Positions 53,382-62,485 of a stretch of 64,000 nt of DNA are shown here, one piece after another. Where the stretch lies: positions 1 through 64,000 of the forward strand of contig NZ_MLBG01000002.1 in assembly GCF_001936595.1 (NCBI RefSeq), in the 5' to 3' direction. The position numbers and the translations under genes were made by a program. The notes under the pieces were generated by a model. That model was not told the DNA's origin. It did no database searches and saw only the letters and a list, made by a program, of their open reading frames with translations. This stretch comes from Desulfovibrio sp. DV. Its GTDB lineage: Bacteria > Desulfobacterota > Desulfovibrionia > Desulfovibrionales > Desulfovibrionaceae. Within the stretch, counting starts at the first letter, position 1. Every line of letters starts with the position of its first letter.

Positions 53382-54607
53382 TCCCCGGACGACATCCCTT
53401 GCAAAGCCGACTCACCTTCTTTCGTCGTACGATCTCCTGTCTGGCCGCCATCCTGTTTCTGACCATGCTGGCCCTGCCGACCCTTGATCGCGTCTTTCAA
53501 TTCTCGTCCAAGGGCACGCTGGCCGAGTCTGATACCGCTGCTTTGCCGACATTGACCGCCGAACCGGCCTCCTGGGGCCGCTGGTTTAACACCCTGCGGC
53601 GCGGCTACCTCGACCGCCGCTATAATCTGCGCAGCCTGCTTATTACCTGGAACAGCTATATGGACACCTTTGTCCTGGCCTCCACCATGCCCTCGTCCAA
53701 GGTTTTGGCCGGCAAGGAGCATTGGCTGTTTTTGTCCCAGGACGGGGCCTTTCGCAGTGTCATCGAAGACGCCCGCTCACCGGATGATTTGCCGGCAGCC
53801 TCGCTCAATATCCTGGTTGATGAGCTTGATCGCCGCCAGCGATGGCTCGAGGCCAGGGGCATTCGGTATCTGGTCATCCTGACCCCGAACAAAAATTCCG
53901 TCTATGCTGATATGTTGCCCGAATCGTTCCGTCCCCAGCGTACGGAAAGCCACCGGGATCAGTTCGTCAAGGCCGTGCAGGCCAGGACAAAAGTTGATAT
54001 CGTTGATGTTACTTCTGCCCTTATTGAGGAAAAAAAGAACAACAAAGTCTTTTATATGACGGATAGCCACTGGAATGCCCACGGTGCTTTTGCCGCCTAC
54101 CGGCGTGTCATGGACAATCTCGTGCGCGATTTCCCGGCCATTACGCCTCTTAATCGCGAGCAGTTCCGGGTGGAGCAATACACCTGGCTGCCGGGTGATC
54201 TCGCCTTCATGATGGGACTTTCCGATTATCTCAAAGAAGATCGTGTCATCTTCTTTAATAAAGAATGGTACAAAGCCAGAGGCGTTTCCTACAACGGGCC
54301 AGTTGACCCACAATATTTTGAAATTCCCCAGTACTCTGTCACCGGCAACGCCAAGCTGCCCAATGCCGTGATCTTTCACGACTCGTTTTGGTGGGAACTG
54401 TTGCCCTTCATGGCCGAGTCCTTTGACAAGGCCCTCTACGTCTGGCTCAAACCCCAGACGGAAACCCAACTGCGTCTGTTTGATTACGCCCTGGTCGAGC
54501 GGGAAAAGCCCGACGTGGTCATCGAGGAATTTACCGAACGCTACATCATCCCGCCCTTGCGCGGGGGATTCAAACTCAAAAATGACACGGCGGCGGGACA
54601 GAACTAG
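53378..54607 (+). CDS. AlgX/AlgJ-like SGNH acetyltransferase domain protein
   Basis: A 409-residue protein with an N-terminal membrane anchor (residues 18-35, ISCLAAILFLTMLALP) and a periplasmic SGNH-like domain typical of alginate acetylation proteins AlgX/AlgJ. Key blocks are KEHWLFLSQDGAF, YMTDSHWNAHGAFAAYRRV (catalytic DxxH: DSHWN), and VIFHDSFWWELLPFM with the Ser. These enzymes O-acetylate exopolysaccharides, normally with an MBOAT partner; none is seen in this window. GTG 53378 overlaps the nadD stop (GTGA). Confidence 0.85.
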   Translation: MIPGRHPLQSRLTFFRRTISCLAAILFLTMLALPTLDRVFQFSSKGTLAESDTAALPTLTAEPASWGRWFNTLRRGYLDRRYNLRSLLITWNSYMDTFVLASTMPSSKVLAGKEHWLFLSQDGAFRSVIEDARSPDDLPAASLNILVDELDRRQRWLEARGIRYLVILTPNKNSVYADMLPESFRPQRTESHRDQFVKAVQARTKVDIVDVTSALIEEKKNNKVFYMTDSHWNAHGAFAAYRRVMDNLVRDFPAITPLNREQFRVEQYTWLPGDLAFMMGLSDYLKEDRVIFFNKEWYKARGVSYNGPVDPQYFEIPQYSVTGNAKLPNAVIFHDSFWWELLPFMAESFDKALYVWLKPQTETQLRLFDYALVEREKPDVVIEEFTERYIIPPLRGGFKLKNDTAAGQN

Positions 54608-54705
54608 CGCCCCTGGCCGCTTTACAAGCGCCAGGAAATCCGTATAGAGAAAAAACCACTGTAGTATGTCGCGGCCCAAGGCCACGAGGAGTCTTGCCCT
54701 TTCCC

Positions 54706-54807
54706 ATGGAACACGATTCAGCCCCTTCATCCCCGGACGCCGATTTTCCCGCTCCTGCCAGCCCGGCTCCGTCCATTTTGTCTTCAGGGGCCGATAGCCA
54801 ATGCTGA
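54706..54807 (+). CDS. possible 33-residue leader ORF
   Basis: An ATG at 54706 opens a short frame (MEHDSAPSSPDADF, Pro/Ala/Ser-rich) that stops at 54805-54807 and overlaps the start of the CNNM-type gene by seven bases. GAGGAG is 14 bases upstream. Its sequence is low in complexity and I recognise no family, so this may be a chance frame or a leader that couples translation to the next gene. Confidence 0.3.
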   Translation: MEHDSAPSSPDADFPAPASPAPSILSSGADSQC

Positions 54808-55862
54808 CCTTGATCGTTGCCGTGGCTCTGGCTGTCGTCCTGTCGGCATTTTGTTCGATGAGCGAGGCGGCGCTGTACTCCGTGCCCTGGAGCTGGATCG
54901 AACGGCTGCGCAAGGATGGCCGGGCCTCCGGGGAGCTGCTCTATAGCCTGCGCTCCAATATCGAAAAGCCCATCACCGCCATCCTGACCCTCAACACCAT
55001 CGCCAATACCGCCGGAGCAGCCGTGGCCGGGGCTGCCGCCTCCACGGTCTTCGGTTCCGATGATGTCTGGCTTTTTACGGCCGCCTTTACCGTGGTTATC
55101 CTGGCTGTTGGCGAGATATTGCCCAAAACCGTGGGGGTCGCCTATTGCCGCCCGGTGTCTGTGCTGATCGCCGCGCCGATGAAATACATGATCCTGGCTC
55201 TGCTTCCCATCATCTGGGCCGGCGGCCTGCTGGCCAGACTGGTGGCCGGCAAACGCCGCGACCCTATGTCGTCGGAAGAGGATTTGCGGGCCGTGGTCAG
55301 CCTGACCCGGCGTGAGGGCATCATAAAGCCCCTGGAAGAACTTTCCATCAAGAACATCCTCTCCCTGGACTGCAAGGCCGCCAGCGACGCCATGACCCCG
55401 CGCACCGTGGTTTTTTCCCTGCCGGCCCAGATGACCGTGGCCGAGACCCACGCCGAGGGCAAGGGCATGTGGCCCCACAGCCGCATTCCGGTCTATGACG
55501 CCGACGACCCGGAAAACATCGTCGGCATCGTCTACCGCCGCGAGGTCCTCGAAGCCCTGGCCAACGACCACGACGACGTCCGCCTGTCCGATCTCATGAA
55601 GCCGGTCCGCTTCGTTTTGGATACCATGACCCTGGACCGGGTCTTGGTTAAATTCCTGGAATCGCGTATGCATCTCTTCGTGGTGCTTGACGAGTACGGG
55701 GGCGTCTCCGGCGTCATCACCCTGGAAGATGTCCTGGAAGAGATTTTAGGCAAAGAAATCATTGACGAAACCGACCAGGTAGCCGACATGCGCGAACTGG
55801 CCCGGACCCGGCGCGAGGACCTTTTGCGCCAGCGTGCCCGGGACGACGCGCCCACGACGTAA
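54801..55862 (+). CDS. CNNM/DUF21 transporter with a CBS pair, lacking CorC domain
   Basis: A 353-residue membrane protein. The DUF21 domain (about residues 1-140) has three to four helices with LSAFCSMSEAALYSV and EILPKTVGVAYCRP, typical of CNNM/CorB magnesium-efflux-type proteins. A CBS pair follows (about residues 185-320), with HSRIPVYDADDPENIVGIVY and LDEYGGVSGVITLEDVLEEI. It ends soon after the CBS pair, so the C-terminal CorC_HlyC domain of longer homologues is missing. AGGGG lies upstream. Divalent-cation transport is the likely role. Confidence 0.88.
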   Translation: MLTLIVAVALAVVLSAFCSMSEAALYSVPWSWIERLRKDGRASGELLYSLRSNIEKPITAILTLNTIANTAGAAVAGAAASTVFGSDDVWLFTAAFTVVILAVGEILPKTVGVAYCRPVSVLIAAPMKYMILALLPIIWAGGLLARLVAGKRRDPMSSEEDLRAVVSLTRREGIIKPLEELSIKNILSLDCKAASDAMTPRTVVFSLPAQMTVAETHAEGKGMWPHSRIPVYDADDPENIVGIVYRREVLEALANDHDDVRLSDLMKPVRFVLDTMTLDRVLVKFLESRMHLFVVLDEYGGVSGVITLEDVLEEILGKEIIDETDQVADMRELARTRREDLLRQRARDDAPTT

Positions 55863-55886
55863 TCTTCAACCGAATCGGGTTTTGCC

Positions 55887-56300
55887 ATGGCGAAAAAAAA
55901 GAATACCCCCATGTATCTTGTGGCTTTGGCCCTGTTTCTCGGTGGCCTCGGCTATTTGCTCTATTCGGGACTGGGCGAAAATACCTCCTATTTCCTCAAT
56001 GTGTCCGAGGCTTTGGCCATGCAGCCCAAGGAGCTTTCCAAGGCTCGCTTGTTTGGCACCGTGGCTGAGGCCGGTGTGGCCCGTCCTGAAGACGACCTTG
56101 GAGTCAGTTTCAATCTCATCGACAAGGATCAGGCCGCCAAGACCATCCGCGTCGATTTCCGAGGCGTGGTTCCCGATACGTTCAAGCCGGGCGTCGAGGT
56201 CATTGTGGAAGGGGGGATCAATCCCGCCTCCGGCGTTTTCGCCGCCAGCACCCTCATGACCAAATGCCCGTCCAAGTATCAGAAGGAAAACCGCGGATAA
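55887..56300 (+). CDS. ccmE: haem chaperone CcmE, Cys-type
   Basis: Periplasmic haem chaperone of cytochrome c maturation. 137 residues: one N-terminal membrane helix (about residues 9-27), then a beta-barrel (VSFNLIDKDQAAKTIRVDFRG split by turns; VIVEGGINPASGVFAASTLM). The haem-attachment site near the C-terminus is TKCPSKY, that is Cys127-x3-Tyr131, in place of the His-x3-Tyr of E. coli. This Cys form belongs to the System I* variant known from sulfate-reducing bacteria and some archaea. It heads the ccm cluster. Confidence 0.95.
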   Translation: MAKKKNTPMYLVALALFLGGLGYLLYSGLGENTSYFLNVSEALAMQPKELSKARLFGTVAEAGVARPEDDLGVSFNLIDKDQAAKTIRVDFRGVVPDTFKPGVEVIVEGGINPASGVFAASTLMTKCPSKYQKENRG

Positions 56301-56507
56301 TCCATCGGCTCCTTGCCGGGCGCTTGGTGCCGGTCGGAAAGCCTAGCCGACCTGCATCGCCTGTCGCATACCTGCGGCAGGGAAACGGCGGTCCCACCCT
56401 GAATCAACTGCTACGAAACTGTCTGGAAGCCCCTTTGCTCGCTGTGGCCTATTGCTGACCGACAAGCAATTGCAGCGTGGAGGGAGGGCTGCACCATAGG
56501 AGTCCTG

Positions 56508-58400
56508 ATGCACGTTACGGCATATTTCTCCCTGCTTGCCGCCATGATGCTGTGCCTTGCCGGTTCTGTTACGGCAATGTTCGGTTTGTGGCGACGGGAA
56601 TACGGACGACTGGCCCTCATTGAAAAGGGACATCTGCTGGCCACGGCCGCTGTGGTCCTGTCCTCGGCCATCCTGGCCGTGGCCCTGTGGCGCCGGGATT
56701 TTTCCTTTGTCTATGTGGCGGAATATACCGATACCTTGCTGCCGCTTTTTTACACGCTGACGGCCTTTTGGGCCGGACAGGCCGGGTCGCTGCTCTTTTG
56801 GATGCTGGTTTTGGCCCTGTGCGGCGTCTGTTTTGCCTTGTCGCCGGCCTACAAAAGCTTAAGCGTCCCGACCCGCCATGCCTACTGGATGTTTTTTCTG
56901 GCTGTTGAAGCCTTTTTCCTGCTGCTCCTGACCGGTCCCACCAATCCGTTCCTGGAAGCCGTGCCGCCGGTGCCCCAGGGCCGCGGCCTCAACCCGCTGC
57001 TGCGAAATCCGGGCATGATCTTCCATCCGCCGCTGCTGTTTCTCGGCTATGCCGGATTCGCCATCCCGGCCTGTCTGGCCCTGGCCGCCTGGCTGGTCGG
57101 CGAGCAGGCGTCCTTTGCCGTTGCTGCCCGCAACACCACCATCCTGTCCTGGATCTTTCTGTCCGCCGGCATCATTCTTGGTGGCTGGTGGTCGTACATG
57201 GAACTGGGCTGGGGCGGCTACTGGGCTTGGGACCCGGTAGAAAACGCTTCGCTTATTCCTTGGCTGGTGAGCACGGCCTTCCTGCACACCTCCATTGTCG
57301 AGCGCCGCACCAAGGCCCTGGCCAAGACCAACGTCGCCCTGGCAGTCGTCACCTTTGTCTCCTGCATCCTGGGCACCTATCTCGTGCGCAGCGGGGTGGT
57401 CGAATCGCTGCACGCCTTTGGCGAGGGCGGGGTCGGCGGGCCGCTGCTCCTTTTCATGCTTTTCACCCTGGTCATCCTGGCTGCCGTGCTGGTGGCCGGT
57501 GCGCCTTTCTTTGCTGATCGCGTCAAGCCCCTGGCCGGGCTTATGAGTGTGCCGGGCTTTCTGGTTGTTTTGGCCTGGCTCATGCTGGCCTTGTCCGCTG
57601 TTGTTTTCCTCGGCACCCTGTGGCCGGTCATCAGCAAACTGTGGAGCGCCAACCCGGTCGGCCTGGATGCCGGGTTCTACAACCGGGTATGCCTGCCGCT
57701 GTTTGCCCTGGTCACGGCGTTGGTTGCCTTCTGTCCGCTGTTGTCTTGGAGCGAGGGCGTGCGCGACAAGGCAGGCCTTGGCGTGGCCGTAGGCGCTTTT
57801 GTCGGTGGCGGCGTCATCCTCTACAGCCTGGGCATCCGTCTGCCGGTGCCGCTTTTTGCCTCGAGTGCCTCCATCGCCGCCATGGCCACGGTAGGGTATG
57901 TCTTTCTCCGACAGCGCCATGCCAGAAGCCGGGCCGGAGCCCTTGGCGCCTACAGTGTCCATCTGGGCCTGGCCCTGGTCACCTTGGGCATCGCCTTTTC
58001 CGGCCCCTACCAGGTAAGCCAGGAAGCCGTGCTGACTCCCGGGCGCACCATGGAAGTCGGCGGCTTCACGCTCACCTTCAAGGACCTCGAACAGGAACAA
58101 AACGAAGCCATGGCCATCAGCCGGGCCATTATCGACGTCAGCCGCGACGGCAAGCCTGTCGGCGTCCTGGCTCCTGAACGGCGCATTTACACCGGTTTTG
58201 AACAGCCCTTTGCCGAAGTCTCCACCATCCCGAGCCTTGGCGACGAACTGTATGCCACGCTTATAAGCTCCACCGACAAGAAGGCAGCCAGCCTCAAGGT
58301 CAGCGTCAACCCGCTGGTCAACTGGGTCTGGATCGGCGGCACGCTTATGTGTCTGGCCCCGTTCCTGAGCCTTCGCCGCCTGCGGGCCAGGGCCGAGTAG
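56508..58400 (+). CDS. ccmF: haem lyase CcmF
   Basis: Membrane subunit that receives haem from CcmE and attaches it to apocytochromes. 630 residues with many helices. The tryptophan-rich WWD motif is ELGWGGYWAWDPVENASLIP, preceded by periplasmic haem-binding His and followed by further helices with conserved His. Usual length. AGGAG before ATG 56508 supports the start. The 207-base gap after ccmE (56301-56507) holds nothing I can name. Confidence 0.96.
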   Translation: MHVTAYFSLLAAMMLCLAGSVTAMFGLWRREYGRLALIEKGHLLATAAVVLSSAILAVALWRRDFSFVYVAEYTDTLLPLFYTLTAFWAGQAGSLLFWMLVLALCGVCFALSPAYKSLSVPTRHAYWMFFLAVEAFFLLLLTGPTNPFLEAVPPVPQGRGLNPLLRNPGMIFHPPLLFLGYAGFAIPACLALAAWLVGEQASFAVAARNTTILSWIFLSAGIILGGWWSYMELGWGGYWAWDPVENASLIPWLVSTAFLHTSIVERRTKALAKTNVALAVVTFVSCILGTYLVRSGVVESLHAFGEGGVGGPLLLFMLFTLVILAAVLVAGAPFFADRVKPLAGLMSVPGFLVVLAWLMLALSAVVFLGTLWPVISKLWSANPVGLDAGFYNRVCLPLFALVTALVAFCPLLSWSEGVRDKAGLGVAVGAFVGGGVILYSLGIRLPVPLFASSASIAAMATVGYVFLRQRHARSRAGALGAYSVHLGLALVTLGIAFSGPYQVSQEAVLTPGRTMEVGGFTLTFKDLEQEQNEAMAISRAIIDVSRDGKPVGVLAPERRIYTGFEQPFAEVSTIPSLGDELYATLISSTDKKAASLKVSVNPLVNWVWIGGTLMCLAPFLSLRRLRARAE

Positions 58401-58409
58401 GGCGGGGGT

Positions 58410-59081
58410 ATGGCCGAGGCAGTCCTGACGCTTCGCCGGGTGAGCCGTTTTTACGGCGAGCGGGCGGTGCTCAAAAACATCGATGTGGCTGTGTTGCCCG
58501 GGCAGGCCCTGTTGGTGGTCGGTCCCAACGGCGCCGGCAAATCGACCCTGCTGCGCCTGGTGGCCGGACTCCTGCCGCCAAGCGAAGGCGACATCGAATC
58601 CGGGCTGGCCCCGGGGGAGATCGGCTACCTCGGCCACAAGACGCTCATTTATCCCAGGCTGACGGCCCGGGCCAATCTGGCCTTCTGGCAGACCATGTTC
58701 GGCCTGCCCCGCGACGACGCCCCCATCGAGGCGGTTTTGGCCCGGGTGGGACTGTCCCGGTTTGCCGACGAGGAAGCCGGGGTCTTCTCCCGGGGCATGT
58801 CCCAACGCCTGAGTCTGGCCCGGGTGTTTCTGACTGCCCCGCGCCTGCTGCTCCTGGACGAACCGGCCTCGGGGCTTGATCCGGCCTCGGCTGCAATGCT
58901 GCGCCGGGAGATCCGGGCGGCGGCCGATGCCGGGGCCTCGGTGGTTTGGGTCAGCCACAATGTGGTTGCCGATCTGCCGGTGTGCGACCGGGTGCTGCTC
59001 CTTCGCGGCCATCGGGTGGCCTACGACGGTGCGGCCCGGGACTTCGACGTTTCGGGTCTGGCCGGGGAGGCCACATGCTAG
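58410..59081 (+). CDS. ccmA: haem ABC exporter ATP-binding subunit CcmA
   Basis: ATPase of the CcmABC(D) complex that loads haem onto CcmE. 223 residues with Walker A VGPNGAGKSTLLRLVAGLL, signature FSRGMSQRLSLARVF, Walker B LLLLDEPASGLDP and switch His VSHNV. It starts nine bases after ccmF and overlaps ccmB by seven bases. Confidence 0.96.
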   Translation: MAEAVLTLRRVSRFYGERAVLKNIDVAVLPGQALLVVGPNGAGKSTLLRLVAGLLPPSEGDIESGLAPGEIGYLGHKTLIYPRLTARANLAFWQTMFGLPRDDAPIEAVLARVGLSRFADEEAGVFSRGMSQRLSLARVFLTAPRLLLLDEPASGLDPASAAMLRREIRAAADAGASVVWVSHNVVADLPVCDRVLLLRGHRVAYDGAARDFDVSGLAGEATC

Positions 59082-59752
59082 GCGCGTCCGTTGCCATCGC
59101 CCGAAAGGACCTGCGTCTGGCCCTGTCCGGGGCGCAGGGTCTGGTCCAGACCGTGCTGCTTGGGCTTTTGCTCATTTTCATCATGAGCCTGTCGCGCGAG
59201 CCCGGGGAAATGTCGCCGCCGCTGGCCGCCGCCGCCATCTTCTGGCTGGCCACGGCCTTTGGCCAGGTGCTGGTGTTCAATTTCCTCTATGGCCTGGAAG
59301 AGGCCGAGGGGGCGCGGCTCGGCCTGCTTTTGTCGCCGGCCCCGGCCCAGGCCGTGTGGCTCGGCAAGGCGGTTGCCGGCTGGGTGTTGCTTTTTTGCTG
59401 CCAGATGGTATTCGCCCCGGCAGCGGTGGCCTTCCTTGGCCAGTCCGTGGCCGGTTCCTTCGGCATGGGCTTGGTCGTCGTGGCGGCTGTCGACTGGGGG
59501 CTTTGCGCCCTGGGCTCGCTGCTGGGGGCTCTTTCCGTTGGCCGCTCGTCGCGGGAATCGCTGTTGACCGTGATCCTTTTTCCGCTGCTCATCCCGGCCC
59601 TTCTGGCCGGCATCCGGCTGCTGGAAACGGTCATTTCGGGTCGGGGCATGGAAACCGTCGGGGCCTGGACCGGAACCGTGGTGGCTTTTGATGCGGTGTT
59701 CACCGCCGCCGCCCTGGTCCTTTTTCCCTTTCTTTATACCGGCGAGGAATAG
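59075..59752 (+). CDS. ccmB: haem exporter subunit CcmB
   Basis: Membrane subunit of the CcmABC complex. 225 residues with six helices and an early cytoplasmic loop ASVAIARKDLRLALSGAQ, then LLSREPGE-like SLSREPGEM. The start ATG 59075 overlaps the ccmA stop and has GGGGAGG upstream. Its C-terminus TAAALVLFPFLYTGEE matches the family. Followed by ccmC eight bases later. Confidence 0.94.
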   Translation: MLGASVAIARKDLRLALSGAQGLVQTVLLGLLLIFIMSLSREPGEMSPPLAAAAIFWLATAFGQVLVFNFLYGLEEAEGARLGLLLSPAPAQAVWLGKAVAGWVLLFCCQMVFAPAAVAFLGQSVAGSFGMGLVVVAAVDWGLCALGSLLGALSVGRSSRESLLTVILFPLLIPALLAGIRLLETVISGRGMETVGAWTGTVVAFDAVFTAAALVLFPFLYTGEE

Positions 59753-59759
59753 GCATCCC

Positions 59760-60428
59760 ATGATCCGCATATGCGCCCTGGCCGCTGCAGTCCTGTCGAT
59801 CCTGGCCCAGTACGCCATCTGGTTTTACGCCCCGGTGGAAGAGACCATGGGCGTGGTCCAGAAGATTTTTTATACCCACATGCCCATGGCCTGGTGGTCA
59901 CTCGTAAGTTTTTTCGTCGTGTTTGTTGCTTCCATCCTCTATCTGGCCAGACGCCGGGACGCCTATGCCCGGCTGGCCGGGGCAGCCGCCGAACTGGGCG
60001 TTTTGATGTCCGGTCTGGCCCTGGCCACGGGCATGTGCTGGGCCAAGCCCATCTGGGGCGTCTGGTGGACCTGGGACCCCCGGCTGACCACCACCCTGGT
60101 CATGTGGTTCGTGTACGCAGCCTATCTGCTTCTGCGATCCTCTGACGTCGGCGGGCAGCGCAAGGACACGGTCCTGGCCGTCCTTGGCGTGGTGGCCTTT
60201 CTCGATGTGCCCCTGGTCTTTATCTCGGCCCGCTACTGGCGCAGCATCCACCCGGCCGTCCTTGGCTCCCAGGGCGGCGGCATGGAACCGGAAATGTGGC
60301 TGGCCATGGCGGCCAACCTCGTGGCCATGGGCCTTTTGTGGCTGGCCCTGCTTGTTGCCCGCACCAAACAACTCGCCGCCGGCGCGGCTGTCACGGCCCT
60401 CCTGCGCCACGGCTCCACAAGGAATTAA
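59760..60428 (+). CDS. ccmC: haem exporter subunit CcmC
   Basis: Membrane protein that brings haem to CcmE. 222 residues with six helices. The WWD motif is WGVWWTWDPRLTTTLVMWFV; His ligands are in YTHMPMAWWSLVSFF and SIHPAVLGSQ. The core complex CcmCDE is thus present. AATAGGCATCCC upstream gives a weak site. Starts eight bases after ccmB, ends before ccmD. Confidence 0.95.
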   Translation: MIRICALAAAVLSILAQYAIWFYAPVEETMGVVQKIFYTHMPMAWWSLVSFFVVFVASILYLARRRDAYARLAGAAAELGVLMSGLALATGMCWAKPIWGVWWTWDPRLTTTLVMWFVYAAYLLLRSSDVGGQRKDTVLAVLGVVAFLDVPLVFISARYWRSIHPAVLGSQGGGMEPEMWLAMAANLVAMGLLWLALLVARTKQLAAGAAVTALLRHGSTRN

Positions 60429-60431
60429 GTC

Positions 60432-60572
60432 ATGGGGAAGGAAGTCTATCTGTTTGCGGCCAACGTCCTGGTCTGGGTCGGCCTCGGCTGCTACGTGGCT
60501 TTTTTGGCAACCTCCCAAAAGCGTCTTGAACGGCGTCTCAAACGCCTGGAGATTTTAAATGACGACAACTGA
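60432..60572 (+). CDS. ccmD: CcmD-type small membrane protein
   Basis: A 46-residue protein easily overlooked by length cut-offs. One membrane helix (YLFAANVLVWVGLGCYVAFL) followed by a basic/Leu-rich tail (SQKRLERRLKRLEIL), the standard layout of CcmD, which releases holo-CcmE from CcmABC. It starts three bases after ccmC and overlaps the TPR gene by 14 bases. Confidence 0.9.
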   Translation: MGKEVYLFAANVLVWVGLGCYVAFLATSQKRLERRLKRLEILNDDN

Positions 60573-61164
60573 ACAGAGCCAGGGACCCAACGCCTCGGGG
60601 CGCATGGTCCTGGCCTTTGTGGCCTTTTCCCTGGTCATCATCTTTGCCGCCTCCTTCATCTACCGCATGGAGCGTCCGTCGCTTGAAGTGCACCAGAAAA
60701 AAGGGCAGGGCGGGATGCCCCAGGGCATGGATTCGGCCATGAACGGTCCCATGCGCGAAGTCATGGAACTGATGCAGAAGTTGCAGGAAAACCCGGATGA
60801 TCCGGGCCTGCAGATGGCCATGGCCGAGCGCTTCATGGCCATGGGATCGTTTGACCGGGCCAAGGCCTTTTTGGACAAATTGGTCAAGGTCCGCCCGGAC
60901 GACCCAGATGTCTTAAACGCCCTGGGCGTGGTCCGCTACAACGTCAACGACCTGGAAGGGGCCAAGGCCGCCTTCGAGGCCATCCTGGCCAAGGACGCCG
61001 AAGACTACCGGGCGCGCTTCAATCTGGGCCTTTTGTACAAATATGCCCTGGGACAGCCGGACAAGGCCAAAGAGGCCCTTTCCGCCGTCATTGCTTCGCC
61101 CAAAACCGATCCCGAGACCCGAAAGACCGCCCAAACCGAACTTGAAACGAAACCGGGTTCGTAA
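60559..61164 (+). CDS. TPR protein of the ccm cluster, CcmH/NrfG-like
   Basis: A 201-residue protein with an N-terminal membrane anchor (about residues 15-35, MVLAFVAFSLVIIFAASFIY) and a periplasmic TPR domain: ENPDDPGLQMAMAERFMAMG, FLDKLVKVRPDDPDVLNALG and DLEGAKAAFEAILAKDAEDY. It corresponds to the C-terminal TPR part of E. coli CcmH (CcmI of others), which presents apocytochrome. No thioredoxin-like CcmH or CcmG domain is present. Overlaps ccmD by 14 bases. Confidence 0.88.
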   Translation: MTTTEQSQGPNASGRMVLAFVAFSLVIIFAASFIYRMERPSLEVHQKKGQGGMPQGMDSAMNGPMREVMELMQKLQENPDDPGLQMAMAERFMAMGSFDRAKAFLDKLVKVRPDDPDVLNALGVVRYNVNDLEGAKAAFEAILAKDAEDYRARFNLGLLYKYALGQPDKAKEALSAVIASPKTDPETRKTAQTELETKPGS

Positions 61165-61297
61165 GCGAGATTGCTTTTCATGACGTTTTAGTGAATGTTG
61201 CCGCGTAACGCGACCGTACCCAATCCGGGCCGGCGAGGCCGTCGCCCGGAAACCGTGCTCCGATAGCCCCTTACAACCATAACGGGAGGAAGACTCG

Positions 61298-62462
61298 ATG
61301 TTTGGCAGGAAATTGACCCGGTCAACCCTGTTCGCCGCCGCCCTGGCCCTTGGCCTCTCGGCCGGCCCGGCTGCCGCTGCCGACACCATCAAGATCGCCG
61401 TGCCGTCACCCTTTACCGGCAGCGCTGCCGGGTATGGGGAAAACGTCAAGGCCGGCGTCATGCTCAAGCTCGAAGAGATCAATGCCGCCGGCGGCATCGG
61501 CGGCAAGAAGCTCGAAGCCGTCTACCTCGATGAGCAGTGCGAACCCCGTGAGGCCGCCACAGTTTCCTCCTCCATCGTCAATGATCCCGAGATCGTCGGC
61601 ATCGTCGGCCACCTGTGCTCCTCGGCCCACCTGGCCGGCCTGCCCGCCTACGTGCGCGAGGGCATCGCCGCCATCACGCCCACGGCCACCAACACCACCA
61701 TCTCTTCCAAGAGCAAGGACGAGGCCGGCAAGGCTTGGTCGTTTAGAAACGTCTACCGCGACGATTTCCAGGGCAAGTTCCTGGCTGATTACACCGACAA
61801 GGTGCTGGGGCTTAAAAAAGGTCGCCGTGTTCTACGAGAACAACGACTACGGCATCGGCCTGAAAGACGCCTTTATCAAGGAAGCCAAGACCCTGGGCCT
61901 GACCATTGTCGGCGAGGAAGCCTACAAGAAGGGTGACCAGGACTACACGCCCCAGTTGACCAAGATCAAGGGCGCGGCTCCCGAGGCCATGTTCATCGCC
62001 GGCTACTATCCCGAAGGCGCGCTCATTGCCGACCAGTCCAAAAAGATTGGCCTCAACATCCCCAAAATGGGTGCTGACGGTTTTGACAACGCCGACTACG
62101 TCAAGCTTGGCGGCGCGGCCGTGGAAAACACCTACCTGACCGCTCCCTTCCTGGTCGAGACTGCCGGCGCCGACGCCAAGAAGTTCATCGACGCCTTCAA
62201 GGCCAAGTACAACCGCGATGTTGACTGGATGAGCGCCAACGCCTATGACGCCGCCGGCATCATGGCCGAAGCCATTGCCAAGGTCGGGGCCGATCGGACC
62301 AAGATCCGCGATTATCTGGCCAGCCTTAGCAGCCCCGAAAAAGGCTACAAGGGCGTCACCGGCGTCAACTACTTTGACGCCAACGGCGATTGCTTGAAGC
62401 CCGCCTATGTCAAGGTGGTCAAGGACGGCAAGTTCGTCCCCGCCCCCAAACAGATGAACTAG
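61298..62462 (+). pseudogene. livK: branched-chain amino-acid ABC binding protein, frame break
   Basis: Periplasmic ligand-binding protein of the LIV-type transporter. Joined it is 387 residues. A signal peptide (about residues 1-28, ending GPAAAA) is followed by ADTIKIAVPSPFTGSAAG and GIVGHLCSSAHLAGLP, then EAMFIAGYYPEGALIADQ in lobe 2. Six A at 61814-61819, one more than needed, shift the frame after VLGLKK: expected VAVFYENNDYGIGL continues only in the other frame. As given the first frame ends at 61936 without lobe 2. GGGAGG precedes ATG 61298. Confidence 0.88.
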
Positions 62463-62485
62463 GCGGCCGCTACCGGAAAACCGAA

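Noticed and set aside
56213-56245. Sequence in ccmE resembling the head and stem of the palindromic repeat
   Set aside because: It lies within conserved CcmE coding sequence, lacks the second hairpin and tail, and is explained by the protein.
61814-61819. Possible programmed frameshift at the A-run in livK
   Set aside because: The shift needed is a single-base skip, the heptamer is out of phase for the usual -1 slip, and neither a stop-like pause site nor a stimulating stem is present. An indel is simpler, and similar indels occur in three other genes.
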